Assembly (NCBI GenBank): GCA_030141605.1
Contig: JAQGDQ010000574.1
Coordinates: 1 to 64,000 of the forward strand
Length of the DNA: 64,000 bases
Reading direction: 5' to 3'
Source: Tubiluchus corallicola
Taxonomy: Eukaryota; Priapulida; Priapulimorpha; Priapulimorphida; Tubiluchidae
The position numbers and the translations under genes were made by a program. Position 1 is the first letter of the stretch; each line of letters opens with the position of its first letter. The notes under the pieces were generated by a model that saw nothing but the letters and a program-made list of their open reading frames with translations, was not told where the DNA came from and ran no database searches. Shown one piece after another: positions 44,624 through 57,879 of this stretch.

Positions 44624-47600
44624 ATGCCGACCAAGATATTTGTGGGGAACTTGGCTGACACTGTCCATCGTGTAGATCTTCTTGCCGCGTTTGAAAAATA
44701 TGGAAAAGTTTTAGAATGTGATATAATTAAAGGATATGCATTTGTGGTAGGCCTGCGTATTTATTAATCACCATTATTTTTAGAAGTATATTGTGTGTTC
44801 TGTGCAGACATATCCTTAGATATGTATGGTTAATATTCATTTCTATTTCTGAGTGTAGCTTAAAACTTTTAATTAAGTTGGTTTTAGATTGCTGTTGACG
44901 AGTTAGAATAGCAATAATGAACTGTAAATATAATATTGCCTCGTAAAAAACGATTCCAGATAATTAATTTGTTTTTCCAGCCAAATTTTTGATTGCAAAC
45001 GATGTTAAGTGACCAATTTGTGAAAAATGGTCACCCCGATTTGTAAAAAATGCTGTTTAAGTTGTGGGTCTTACAAAATTAATTTTAGGCAGTTTTTTTT
45101 CTTTAAAATTTGTCTGACATACTGCAAGATGAGTTGCATCACTGAATTACAAACGCCACTGTGTGTACATTGTTGTGGTGCGGCTTAAAGCTAGCTGATT
45201 ATCAAGTTTTTGCGAAGGAGACACACTGCACTAGCTGAGATTCGGACATGTTACTCTTATACGTCGTCCTTTCAGAAAAAAATCAACCTTTACAGGTGTT
45301 GGTTTCTCGATCAGTATATCAGCTACTCAAACACATGCTATGGCTGTTCATTTATTTCCAATGCCATTAATTTCCATATTATAGTGATGGGGGATTTTGA
45401 AAATTTGCAATTCGATTATGATCTTGTTCTTGTAATTCCGAATCGCGATTGTTCTTTTGCTGCAGTTTTTTAGTGTTTTATCCATATTTATCAAAGATTG
45501 CAGGATTTCAAGCACTGAAACGCAAGTCTATAATCTTCTTCAAGGCTTTTGTCGCTTGTCTGCAATTTTCATATCCCCAAATTACTTTCATAGCAAGCAC
45601 AGTAGTACCCTACAAATATGTGTGTATCATTATGCATGTCACGTTGTGGATGCGCCCAGTCCAGGCAAAGAAACGGCAACAATCAGTATTGAACTGTGCC
45701 ATAGACCTGCAATTTATTAAAAGAACAGATCACAGAAAGTGCTTAAGAACGTGCTAAAGGTTATTACTATTTACACAAAATAAAAAATTAGATTTGAGAA
45801 GACTGAAACACAAATTATTACTTTATGATTCTAGAGATATCGGCAACAGAAAATCTAACTACGTGTAAGAACAACTGTGTTTGATAGGTGGCGTATGCTA
45901 CTAAAGCTTAGGTCACACGACTAAGGCTGGCTTAGTTTTAAACAGTTTCAGGAAATGCATGTTTGTAAAAATGCGAAAAAAAATTTATAGAATGCTAGAT
46001 TAAATTGTTTGACACCAACATACTTGAAAATGAATTTGAAGACCCCAGTTTGCATCAGTGTAGTTTGCAATTGTGTGCATGGCATAAGGTGAGAAAAACA
46101 AAGAAGAAATGCAAAGATGTCGTGTGTGTGTGTGTAACATATATTTTGCTCTCGATTAATTGAATTACTGTTCAATTGCCGATTGTATCAATTTATACAC
46201 GATCGTAATCTCGATTAATCTATAATCAGCTATCAATACCGCATTAATGGGTCAGTCAAATTGTATTGAATGTTGACTTATACGTTTTACAGCACATGGA
46301 GAGTGCAGAAGATGCCAAGTCTGCCATTGAAAATTTAAACAACTCACCACTTATGGGCAAGACTATGCATGTGGAGGTGAGATCCCTTTAATCTTCCTAC
46401 TGAAAGTTTGTATGAAGAACAAGTAAGCGATTTACATGGCTTTTGCTCTCTGCAAACTAGGGCTGATGCGGTGAACCGTTTCAACGTTTGACCGACCGCT
46501 ATCTGGTGTAAGCGTTTAGAAAATCATTAACTGTTACTTAGCCAAGTTTTCTACGTAGCCATATTCATGAAACCTTTGTATATTTTCTGAGTTGGTATAG
46601 GCGTACGCAGTTAGCAATGTACTATTTACAACATTGTTTCCATTAATCTGGTTGCCTAAGAAGCATCTAAACGGTAGATTGTAAAAAGTTTTTCACTCGC
46701 GTATGTTACGAGGATGCCAGCCATGTTGGACATTCTCGCTGGCGCATGCTAGATTTGAACCACACTGCTTAGTCATGCAAAGAATGAATGAATGTATGTG
46801 TGACATCATAGGGAAGAGTTAAACAGTTAACTGACCACAATTAATAACGCTTAAACGGTTAGTTAAAAACCTAGTTTTCTCAGCCCTATTGCGAACGAGT
46901 TCTGGTTTCACCATCGACTTACATCACTCAGCTCAGAACTCTGCAGTAAGCAATGTCCTCAACATTACCCAATGATGCAAGGTAATGTAATCTTTATTAT
47001 GAATAAATAAAGAAGTATTGATCAAAATTTAAAATGTTTAAATATTCTGTCTTACTTCGTCTAACATCTGCAGTAAGTCCTCACTTATTGACGCAAATGT
47101 GTTCCAGCAAAATGCGATGTTAAGCGAAACATCATTAAATGAAACAAAAACTTCCTTAGAAAGTAAGGTAAAAGAATTGAGATACGTTCCAGAACCAAAA
47201 ATCAATGCTGCTCAAATCATAAATTAAACGTTTTATGAGTTTTATTCATATTTCTACTTATTAATTTCTTTCTGTTTGCCTGAAGCCGCCGTTACCAATA
47301 TCTAGCTAGAATTGCTAGCAATTTCTCTCTCCGTTTAAACACTGCTTAGTGAAGGCCAAGTTCTGCATAGAGGTAACTCAAGTCAATTTCGTGTAGAACT
47401 GATGTGGTTGTTATAGCAACAAGGTTGGAAGCAAAATTCCTTGGCATAAAATTTAAACTCAGGTGTCACTTGATACAAACACCTAGAATTTAGTATGTAG
47501 TCAGTCGGGAAGCAAAAAACATTATAATAATCGCATTGTTTAGGTTTCTAACGCATTTTAGAACAGAATAACGCAATATATACCATTTCAATGCTTTAAA

Positions 47601-50600
47601 TTAGGTTAACATAGTTGTTAAAAGCGGCTGCGAGCAAAGTAAAGAAATCATTATTAAAACGAAGCATGCGTCGTTAAGTGAGAAAATGGCGTGAAATGTT
47701 CGGCGTCGTTAAAACGAAGCGTTGCTAAACGGGGAGCTGTTAAGCGAGAACTTACTGAATATGAATTCTTCACTTGTTTCGCAACTGGTTTTCCAGCTGT
47801 ACGTGAAAGTATTCTAGAATGTTATATGTAGGCATCTGTACTGAATAAATGAATACGTTACGGTGTCACTGTATGCACGTGGTTTGCTTTTTAGGAATCC
47901 AAAAGTAAAATCAGACAAGAACCTGGCATGGGAGGAAAAGACACTTGTTTCAGGTGTGGAGACAAGGGACATTGGTCAAGAGATTGTCCAAAATATCCCA
48001 GGTTGGACATGTTGATTAACTGTATTGATAAAAAGTTGATTTTACTCATGGCGTTAATAAAATCATTTTTCCAATTTATAAATATATTTAACTTCCGATT
48101 AAAAGCTCTGACTTAGAGAAATGGTTTTACTTTTTTCTAACATGCTTATCATTTTGGTTATCTTAATGTTATTAATATTAATTTATCCATTTTTTTCTTG
48201 AAAATCTACAGTATATAGAAATAGAAGCTCCGGAAATGAAATAGAAAAATGATAAAATTCCTGGCCGGATGTGCAAGACAAAAATATTACCCAAGCGATC
48301 AGACATAAAGAGGAGCATTTTTATTGTCGCCGTGATTCAGTTTTATGTTCTGCCAGTTGTGAATTCAGGATTAGATACGTCAAGTTTTCAACCACTGATG
48401 GCGTTGTCTCGCATTACATTTGCATGTTTTCTGCCGTTTACTTACAAGAACACTTACGATTATATTCTCGTTTTCCAGTGAAGGCGGTCCGCCAGGTAGA
48501 GGGCGTCGACGCGGAGGTGCGCCGCCTCGCGGGCGGGGTCGTGGTTATGGATCGGCCGATGACGACTTATATGCCTATGAAAGATATCCGCCATTCCGAG
48601 ATCCGTACTACAGATACGATGAAAGGTATTTTTACTTCTCTTACTGACGATATTAACTTTTCACAGAGCAGCTATGTAATTATATTTTTACTTCTTTTGC
48701 AACTGAGGTCACCAAACATAGTTCTTCTGTTGAATGCAAATCGGTGCTACAAACCGAAAGCTAAATTCAGTGGCGGCTCGTGTAAAGGCACTGTGGAACT
48801 TCAGCACCGCCTATTTTCACTCGATATTATCGATAATATTCAGTATGACGAGTCTTTTCTTTATATTTGTACGTACTCGTAAATGTTTGTACGGAACCGT
48901 GATGAAACTGTGCGCTTAATAGTTCCAACGACGTAGTGTTTGGCTGTTGTGCATAACTTGTGTATAGGCACTGTGGAACTGCAGCACCCCTATTTTCACT
49001 CGATATTATCATTCATATTCGCTATAATAAGTCTTTCTTGTTAAATGTTTCTTCATACTTGTACATGCTTGTGAATCCTTGTACAGAACCAGAACACGTG
49101 ACAGAACTGTGAGCCTCACAGTTCCAGCGATGCAGTGTTTGGCTGTTGTGCACATGCGGCCATGCGTATATGTCCGAGATAAGAAGCTGCACGCTAGGTA
49201 GAGAAAGTACTGTTGCTCACGCAGTGTCGACTCTGTTGTGTTATTGTCCGTGTTCACGGCCTAAGCATGTAATAACTGAATGCTTACTGCTAAGATAACA
49301 CAATTAGTTGAAACTCACCAGTGGCTGTGTTTATTTGCAAATGTGAATGATTATAATTTATCCACTGCCAGTGAATCTTGACAGTCGGGTACCCGACAGG
49401 TGTAAGGAAAAGGGTCGGAGTCTGATCTTTGCTACCCGTGTAAACACCAATAACAGTACTTAAGTTTGAAATAGCATGTAGGATGTAACAAGAAGTAGAA
49501 ATGTATGTTGATGTCTAAGGAAAAGGGTCGGAGTCTGATCTTTGCTACCCGTTTAAACACCAATAACAGTACTTAAGTTTGAAATAGCATGTAGGATGTA
49601 ACAAGAAGTAGAAATGTATGTCGATGTCTAAGGAAATGCCGACAGACGAGTGACTGTATTAAGTGACTAATAAACAGTCGAAAAAAATGTAATTAGTAAA
49701 TTTGTATTGAGACTTTTTCAGCTTCAAAGTGGTTACTAGATTTTTCATTTTGGCTTTTTTAAGTGCCTTAAACTCATATGTACTGTGTTACTTAGTGATT
49801 TTTCACTAAGTAAATCACTGGGTTCGTATACACTGTTGCTTATGAATGCGCAGATATGATATGTTGCCGCCGAGACGGTCCGTCTATGACATACCCTATG
49901 CTCGAAGACCGTTTCCTGAACGTGGTGATTATTATTACGACGGTTATCCTAGACGAAGCCCTCCGCCAAGGTAAGAAAATCTTTTTAAAAGTGAAAAAAT
50001 GGTAATTGGCTATAACAGTTTTCATTTTCATGGGCGATTAGGTGTACATAGAGTGTTATTAAATGATATATGTGAAAGTCATGTATGAGGTTGTAGTTGA
50101 ACACTTTGTAGAAAAAGAATAAAACACTGTACTACATATCTGCACAAAACTGAAAAGCGTTTATTAGACTACATACGCATATGTAGAATGACTGCTACAC
50201 TGAACACTGAGGACAAGAGTGTCCTGCACTGATCACTGAGAGTTAGACAGTAAGTGACATGAGTATCACAACTAGCATGACTTCTGCACTGCATTGAGAG
50301 TGAGACAGAGAGACACATGAAATGAAAGTAAATCCAGTCAGTATATATAGGTATAGGAAATTATGCAAACTTGGCTTCACAAAAACCATTACTGTAAAAT
50401 AGGGAGAGATCCAGTGAGTATGCATATTCACTGGACCGAGCAATTATACTAGGGGTGAGTTTAGCTAGCAAAATGTAAAGTGATTAGTCAATAGATGGCA
50501 GCACCTAAAAATATACAGTTACAACTTCCACAATATCTAACTTAAAAGAAACTTGGTCACTTTAAAAACTGTTGTCATGCCTCTCACTGCCTACCTCTTT

Positions 50601-53600
50601 TAGTATTTATTTGCCCGGCTGTTTGATAAAGTATAAACTAAGGTGAGGATTGTTACAGTAAACGGGTCTCAACAACAAATGATGTGACATAACCGATACC
50701 AACTCTTGGTATAATTGGGTCCCAACAACAGATGATTAAGGTTGGGATTTCGAGCTTCCTTCTGTACAAAGTAGGTGTGAATGTATGTGACATAACCGAT
50801 ACCAACTCATGGCATAATTGAGTCCCAACAACAAATGATTAAAGTTGCGAGTGTACATATGAGACCCAACTGAACATTTTTGAAGTATTTGCCGAACTCT
50901 TGCTGTGCAGATAAACGTTTGTTTCTTTATCTCTTGTAGAATGCGACCAATGTACGTAGATCCTCGTGGACGAGATCCGTATGCCATTCCACCTAGAGAG
51001 CTCCGAGCAAGAGACCCGTACGGTGAACCACCACGTCTTAGAGATCCGTATGATTATCCACCTGCTCGTGATCCGTATGCTGATCCATATAGAGGGTAAA
51101 TAAACCTTATTGTTATTTTTTATTTGCATCAGTGAGTAGATTACTCATTACTTGTGCTATTAGCATTTTGCTCGTTATAAAGTTGCAACTGAACATTGCA
51201 TAAAATCCTAAACTGTACGTCAGAACAATCTACTCTTTAAGATATTGAAAGGAAACACACTAGTTTTTTAAAGAATGACTTACGTGAAAGAATTATTACC
51301 ACACCAACACAATATCACGTTCGCGCCACTAGTTCTTTGCTGTTACATGCGTTTCACCATTTGCTATTTAGACGGGCACGAGCGCCTGCATTTCGGGAAG
51401 CATTGCACTAAAAACAGGTGCTGTACCTCTCGGTTCAGATGTGTTATTTGTAACGAACTGCACACATTCGACAGCTCAAGCATGAGCAAAAATTTGAATT
51501 TTTATCTTAAAACTTGGATAGTTTTAAGATATCTCTTACACTGAATATCTTACAGTAGCACTGTACTTCAATTTTCGCTTTAGCAAACACGCTCGTGGAA
51601 CATTTTTGTTGTTGAAAATTATGTTAGTTTGTGATGTCATCAATAGCTGGGCTCGCCCTCGGTTAATTAAGTTTTTAATCTATAATTTAATTATCAGAAA
51701 AGCTTTTGCAGTATTAATTATGTTAAAATGTGTAATTTTATCGCACTTGAAAGTGGGGTAGTATATGAAAAATCGTCGTGTATTGCTTTACCATTTTGTT
51801 TTCGATATCTATCGTGTTGTATGCGAAAAGCTAGGTAACATAACTTTGCATGGAACATTTTTGGGACATAATTTCCTTTTCTTCCCCTGATTTATGCGTG
51901 AGGTCAAGTAACGGTGAGGTCAGAACAGTGTTGCAGAAGATTTAAAATGTAAACAAACAAAAAAACCTTTTAATGCAACTATGATATACGCATAAAATTG
52001 CTATAAAGTAATATAATTTTTTAAGGTGATTGTGACGGCAACACAAAAGAATTTCCCTCATAGCATATGGTGTTCTCGGAAATCTTTATTTCTGTATATA
52101 AAAAATGAAAATAATAAATTTGACTGCTTTCACTGCTAACAAATGTATAATAATCTAGTTATTATAATTTAAGACAATAAAAGTAAATATTACTAACATC
52201 GTGCGGCTATAACAACTTAATGCATCCTTGGAATGTCATACTGGTTTACAGCAAATCCGGTAAAGACGCTACAAATAATTACTTGAAAATGTATCTAAAC
52301 ATTATTTAACGTTTACTGAGGCTTCTGTAAGCGTGTTTAGTGAGGCTCGACCTAATTTACGACTTCACAGGTAAAATTACAGGTAAGTTCGCATAGGTGC
52401 TGCCACCAGAAACTCACCTTAACAGTGATTTTTCTGAAACCTACTTCAAGTACCCCTTTTCTTATCTTTTATGCATGTTTCTTTAGAGCGTTAGTTTTTT
52501 TTTCATTTTATCCGTCTATTTCCTCGCTGCACCGTTTTGGTTTTTGCAATGGAAGCTCTTTAACGTTATTTTAACATTTCTTTCAGATATCCACCCCCTC
52601 CAAGAGGTTTCACTCCACCCCCTCAGAGTCGACCGCCGCTCAATGCTTCTCAACGGTATTGATGATTTTAATTATTTCCAAAGAGTTAAGACGTTATGAA
52701 TCCGGGCGACACGTGTGCACGTATTTTATTCCGATTAATCGCAAACTGTTTGCCGGGTCGGTGACCGTGGATCAACTTTCTTAATTTCGTTACTTCGGGA
52801 AAATCTGTTTGTTTTCATTGTGTGGTTCAGTTTGAACAATTTTCTTAAAATTTGTGAAGTAGTGCATCGTGAAAATTGAACTTAGTGATGCGGTCGGTTA
52901 TAATAATGAAATGAATCTTATCTGAGCTGTATTATTTGCTAAACGTCTTAATTGCATTTTGTTTCCTCGGAATATTTTAATTACAATAATGTCTCGGTTT
53001 GCCGGACCTCGCTTTTACGGATATCGGAGGAATCAGACAAAATCGGGACTGTTAAAAAGTCCCCATACTACGGACACAGTCCGTTGTTTCTCAAGCTGAC
53101 CGCTAGTTGGCAGACCGTCACTTTGTTTGCATCCAAGCAGCATGTAACGACACGTGTAGCTTGTATGTCAGCGTGTTTAGTGATTTAATCAGCTTGTTTA
53201 AGCGGTTTTGAGTCTATTGTGCAGAGTTATTTGAGACAACTGCCGACAGTTTTTAAACTTTTTTTATGCACAGGAGCGCTTCGCACTAGACGTCATTGAG
53301 AGAATTAAGTGATTAATTCTTCATTACCATGATATTAATACACTGTATTAGCTTAGTATCGGTAAATACAGACAATCTGCAAATTCAAACTGACGTCCTG
53401 TCACTTTTGTCCGGTAAACCGAGACATGAGTGTATAAGTAGTATATTTAACGTGCTTCCCACTGCAAATTAATAATAATAATAGCACAAATTAATTTAAT
53501 ATTCAGTTTTCCGTTTAAGTAGCAAAATGGCCGATTGTATTTCTGGCTTCACTGAATAAATCTTTGTCTTTTATGTGTGAAAATAAAACGAGACTGTATA

Positions 53601-56600
53601 TTTTACGCTTGTATTTTGTGTAATTAGTGCTGGACTTTGAATAAAAATTGAGGTTTAATGCGTCTGTAATCCAAAGACAAAGAGTCGGCGTGTGTTAGAT
53701 CGGACGATCATCATTGCGGAAGTACCGTGTCGTGATTACGCTGCACCGAGTTTTCGTCGTGGTCAAATTACGTCTTCGTACGGAGAATAAACTCGTGAAC
53801 TATTTGAAGCACTTTTGAAAATTTTTTCTTCACATTTTCATTGATTAGTAGAGCGGAGAAGGTTGATGTCGTACCTTTTTTCTAGGCTTTCCCCTTTTCT
53901 TGTTCAAGTTTAAGTGAAAAAGCGTTAGTAATTTTTATAGCTAGTTTAGTTATGCATTAATTCAACTAAGTTTAGGCTAATGCAGCTTTATAGCAATCAC
54001 TGCTGCAATATTTTGGCACTAGCAAAAATACGCAAACATCCTACATAGTGTTTGTTTACTTACCTAACGCAAAGCCAGCAGCAGCAGCTTTTACTGAATT
54101 AAATTTATAAGGTTAAAGACAGAGTATAATGGATGACGTCAGAACAATGGCTTTGCGTCAGTTATCCAAGCGAAATTACCGAAAATAGAACATCTAATTA
54201 ACTCGTCGATACTCCTTTTGGTGGACGTGTCGTAAAATATAGCCCACATCATCATGTAGCCCTGTTCTGTTTGAGAAAAATTTCGAAAAAAATCGAGAGT
54301 TTGGCCCGGAAAAACGCCCGTTACGGGACGCCGTGACCATTGCAAATTCTAAATAGGCCTATGACACCTACCGCTGAACGGGCTATCTATCCATACCCAG
54401 CACCACCCATGGCCGGTTCCCGTTCTCAATGTTGGATAGTAATTGTTGTGTATTGTTACTGATGGGTCGGATAATGAAGTGAGAACTGTCACTTCCAAGT
54501 GAATAAATGATTCGACACTTTGGAAAAATGGTGAATTTATGAATGGCTATTTAATAATATAATAAAAATGACATTGAGACGTGATATTTTCTTGTTTTCG
54601 TTCATGTTACGCTTTGATGAAACCAATAAAATGAGTCACGTGATATCTAGCTACTTTAAATGGCGCACAGCTGTCATTATTGTTTTAACCCGTTATTATT
54701 TTGTCATGAACGGACAAGCACAGATGAAACTTAGAAATATAACACCGAGTAACCGGGTGCGCTGGACATCAAACAAAGAAGCTGCAGATTTGTACATGGG
54801 GAGCCTGCGTGTTGGATAAATAATGAAGAAACGGTGTGTCTGATGTCAAACGCAATCTGCGTTGTAATTATTAAATAGCGGCTATGTATTAGATATGAGT
54901 AAGAAACGGTACATTTGAAGTACAGTGTATAATGTGTATATTTTAAATGTTAAACAGAGTTTGATAAAACGGCATATTTGACATCAATTGCACATCTTGA
55001 ATAATGTAGCATACAATCTGTGTGTTGGATATTGAACGGAGAAACGGTATATTTGACGTCGTACGGAAAAACGCGTTTGAACCTGCCTTTAATGAATAGA
55101 GAGCATGTCGTACTGGACGCGTTTGAACCTGCCTTTAATGAATAGAGAGCATGTCGTACTGGACGCGTTTGAACCTGCCTTTAATGAATAGAGAGCATGT
55201 CGTACTGGAAACGGAGTACGGTTATTTGACATCGACGGGTTAGTTTGCGTCTAAATATTAAGTCAAAAATCTGGGCGGCAGATAATAAACGGAGAATCCG
55301 TCTCGTCAAAGGTAAAATGAAGAATAGGTCATCGGCTACGGAAACGGAGAACGGGAGAATCCGCGTCGTGAGACGGTAACGGATAGGCGGGGTATTTTAA
55401 ATGTAAGATGTTTCTACAGTCCTTGTATCCAATCATTTCTGTGCTGGACTGGTAAATATTAACTCCTTCAGGACCGTAAGCGTTTGAAAGGACCATGAAA
55501 AACTGCTCTCAGTAAGCAGCGATTAGGTCATATTCGATAATTTTTTGTAGGTTTCTACTCCTCACACAATGGACTTTCATGCAAAATTATAGTGAAATGC
55601 ATTTGCTTTCTTTAGACAAATTAAAAATCGATTTTTGATGAGAAAATGAAAAAGGTTTTCAGTAAATGCAGTGTTTGCATTGTAACAATGTACAGTATCA
55701 CTTGTGTTAAATCGCCTAATGCAGAAAATTTCAACTATCCAGACACAACACTCTGATACTCTAATTTTTAAGGAGAAATTTCTGTTAAAAGATCAAACGA
55801 TCTTAATTTGTCCTTTGGCTGATCGGTTGGCTTTTCCTGTAACTCTGTACAGCAGGCAGTGTGTACGATCACACAAGTGTACACCAGACTCAGCTACTCA
55901 ATAGGCTAAATTGAAGTGTCTGAAAATGGCGTGTTTTTCTTAATATTATCCAATTAAATCACTTATAAATGTTTAAACAAATAGCTTGATTGAATAGCCG
56001 AGATTCTCCTGAATAGAACAGTACCTATTTTGTAATCATTTAGTTATGTCTGTGCTCATACAGTAGCAGAAAAGTCAGAGGTCTTATAAGACTTGTTTTG
56101 AATGGTGCAGTCCTGAAGGAGTTAATGATATTGTTTCGTGTCTAAACTTAAATGTACAATTTGATCATGGCTATGGGGACAAGCGAAACATCTTAGGAAG
56201 ACATGTTTTATGTTTCTTACATTAAAGATAGTAATATTTTAATAATCGACTGTTTTTATAATAAGCTGCTGGCACTATCTTGATTATCTTAATAAAATCG
56301 AAGTGAATGGCCAAGTGGTCACGCCATGTACTTTGCAAGTTTAAGAGCGGTGTGGCAAATGGTCGGCTTGTGACTACTATGTTAAATACTCGCTCTAAGC
56401 GGTTTCATTCGCCATGCTGATTCTGGCTGTTCACCTCATGGAGGGAGATTGTATTCACGGTTAAGACATCTCTGCACGTTTAAAAAACCTGAGTGTCATT
56501 TTCAGTATTTTAGAGCGTACAGTAAGTCCTCGCTTAACGACGCCGATCATTTGACACCTTTCTTCACTTAACGACACGCATTTCACTTTAACGAGGATTC

Positions 56601-57441
56601 TTTTACTTTGTTCGAGGCAAATTTTTATTTGATTAACAAAATTTTTACCAAATTTGATACATTAAAACAGACCTACTGCATTAGTCTGTTCGGAAAATGC
56701 AGTAATAATGTAAACAGTGTAATTATTATACATGTTTTTGCTTCCCAGCTGACCAGTGACGCTACTACTGTGTTACTAGTGGTTTGTGTATCAAGTGACC
56801 ATGTGACAATTCTGACTACAACCTGTTGCCTTAGCAACCAGACTAATTATTTAGGTGAAATTCCCAAGGTCGCTCCAGAGCTGTGTTTATTGTTCAACCA
56901 CTGACTGGGCTTAAACGTTACCGAAATAAAAACCACTATAGCTAGGTATTGGTAAGTAAGATATGTAGGTGGTTTCAGGCAAGCAGGAGACATTAATCAG
57001 TAGAAATATGAGCAAAACTCATGGAATGTTTAACTTATACGATTTAAGCAGTATGATTTTTGTCTCAGGAACGTATCTCAATTCTTTTACATTACTTTCT
57101 ATGGAGGTCTTGGTTTCGTTTAATGACGTTTCGCTTAACGTCGCATTTTGCTGGAAGGCATTTGCATCGTTAAGCGAGGACGTACTGTACTTTATTTGAA
57201 TCAATGTTTATGCAATCGTCCGGTTTTTATAGTAATCAAACATGCGGTGTTTTTTTCTGTACTAACAATGATTATCTTCTCATTTAGGAGATTCGCTGAT
57301 CCTCCCTATCGCTCCAGTCCTGCTGACCACTACAAGAAGCCAGTGCAGAACGGCTACGTCCAGCCAGAAAGAAGTTCGGACAATGAAATTTTTAGTAACG
57401 ACACCGTGATCGATCAAACCGACAGCTTTGTTATGAGTTGA
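44624..57441 (+). CDS. RBM4/Lark-like RNA-binding protein (one RRM, one CCHC knuckle)
   Basis: Coding exons: 44624-44746, 46293-46376, 47895-48001, 48479-48625, 49854-49970, 50940-51095, 52587-52655 and 57288-57441; all GT-AG and in phase, 957 nt, 318 aa. The RRM spans residues 4-69 with RNP2 IFVGNL and RNP1 KGYAFVHM. The CCHC knuckle at 87-100 ([14 protein letters not shown]) follows PGMGGKD, the arrangement after the second RRM of RBM4/Lark. Then come an Arg-Gly segment ([17 protein letters not shown]) and a Tyr-Pro-Arg region with repeated RDPY motifs (residues about 150-250). RBM4/Lark proteins have two RRMs; this has one, so I give no symbol. Likely roles are splicing or translation control (inference). 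The ATG sits just after an acceptor, so a noncoding first exon exists. Confidence 0.93.
46455..47757. repeat. Composite repeat: family B, linker and Tigger-like MITE, inverted relative to STK11 intron 3
   Basis: 46455-46890 is family B. 46890-47075 is the linker also found at 34300-34480. 47077-47757 is a Tigger-like element running from CAGTAAGTCCTCACTTATTG to GTTAAGCGAGAACTTACTG. It lies in intron 2 of the RBM4-like gene. Confidence 0.8.
48768..49260. mobile_element. hAT-like element family H, right-truncated copy
   Basis: It starts CAGTGGCGGCTCGTGTAAAG, the terminus of 57880-59609. It contains the flanks of the 98-bp unit but no expanded array, and holds an internal duplication (48783 and 48967). 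RBM4-like intron 4. Confidence 0.7.
49404..49629. repeat. 113-bp tandem duplication
   Basis: Two nearly identical copies starting AAGGAAAAGGGTCGGAGTCT (49404 and 49517), in RBM4-like intron 4. Confidence 0.93.
50683..50852. repeat. 103-bp-spaced direct repeat
   Basis: TGTGACATAACCGATACCAA and the following 45 bp occur at 50683 and again at 50786, about 90 bp before an RBM4-like exon. Confidence 0.85.
51200..51800. repeat. Interspersed repeat family D
   Basis: Longest visible copy of the family, from 'aactgtacgtcagaacaatc' to 'tgaaaaatcgtcgtg'. RBM4-like intron 6. Confidence 0.7.
52985..53290. mobile_element. Diverged family C MITE, inverted
   Basis: It is the reverse complement of the right half of 6564-7068: 'gaccgctagttggcagaccg', 'tcactttgtttgcat' and 'ccgacagtttttaaac' align. 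The termini are not recognisable. RBM4-like intron 7. Confidence 0.6.
54040..54440. repeat. Interspersed repeat family G, inverted copy
   Basis: Reverse complement of the G+C-rich block and one end of 35460-36130 ('aaataggcctatgacacct', 'taattaactcgtcgatactcc'). RBM4-like intron 7. Confidence 0.75.
55071..55208. repeat. 46-bp repeat, three identical copies
   Basis: ACGCGTTTGAACCTGCCTTT plus 26 further bases, starting at 55071, 55117 and 55163. Identity of the copies suggests recent expansion. Confidence 0.95.
55459..56125. mobile_element. piggyBac-like MITE, copy 1
   Basis: TTAA stands at both ends (55459-55462, 56122-56125), followed inwards by the inverted repeat CTCCTTCAGGAC. TTAA target duplication is the hallmark of piggyBac. 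An inverted copy is at 62571-63286. RBM4-like intron 7. Confidence 0.82.
56520..57187. mobile_element. Tigger/pogo-like MITE with TA duplication
   Basis: It runs from CAGTAAGTCCTCGCTTAACG to GTTAAGCGAGGACGTACTG and is flanked by TA at 56518-56519 and 57188-57189. 668 bp, no coding frame. It ends 100 bp before the last RBM4-like exon. Confidence 0.9.
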
Positions 57442-57523
57442 CAATCTTTTAGGTAAAACTCTGGATAGTTTCTGTACAGCGTGTATTCCATAATTTACCG
57501 TAGTTATGAGTCGGTTTTATTCA

Positions 57524-57529
57524 AATAAA
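57524..57529 (+). promoter_or_regulatory. Poly(A) signal of the RBM4-like gene
   Basis: AATAAA 82 nt after the stop codon, the first canonical signal downstream. Confidence 0.6.
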
Positions 57530-57879
57530 TTTATGTTGAAAAGGTTGTGTAAGAACTAGCAAAGTCCAAGACATGAATTGTTAATTAACAGTTTTTCCAG
57601 TTGTGTGCTGATTTAGATGTTTACTTGCTGTCCGCAAAATGTAAATAAACAGATATTGTTTTCATTTGTCGTCTTAGTAAGATAAATTAAGATCTATTCG
57701 TCAACGCAATAACTAGAGTTGATTTAGTGCTAAAACAATTACATAATGTGAATAGAGTCACCATGTGTGATGTGCAAACTGCATTGAATGGCAGTTAATA
57801 CTGACTTGACTGTCACTAGAAATTAGACAACGAACCATCACCTTCCCCCTGGCTAAATTTACACTTGTATGCTTGTAAG

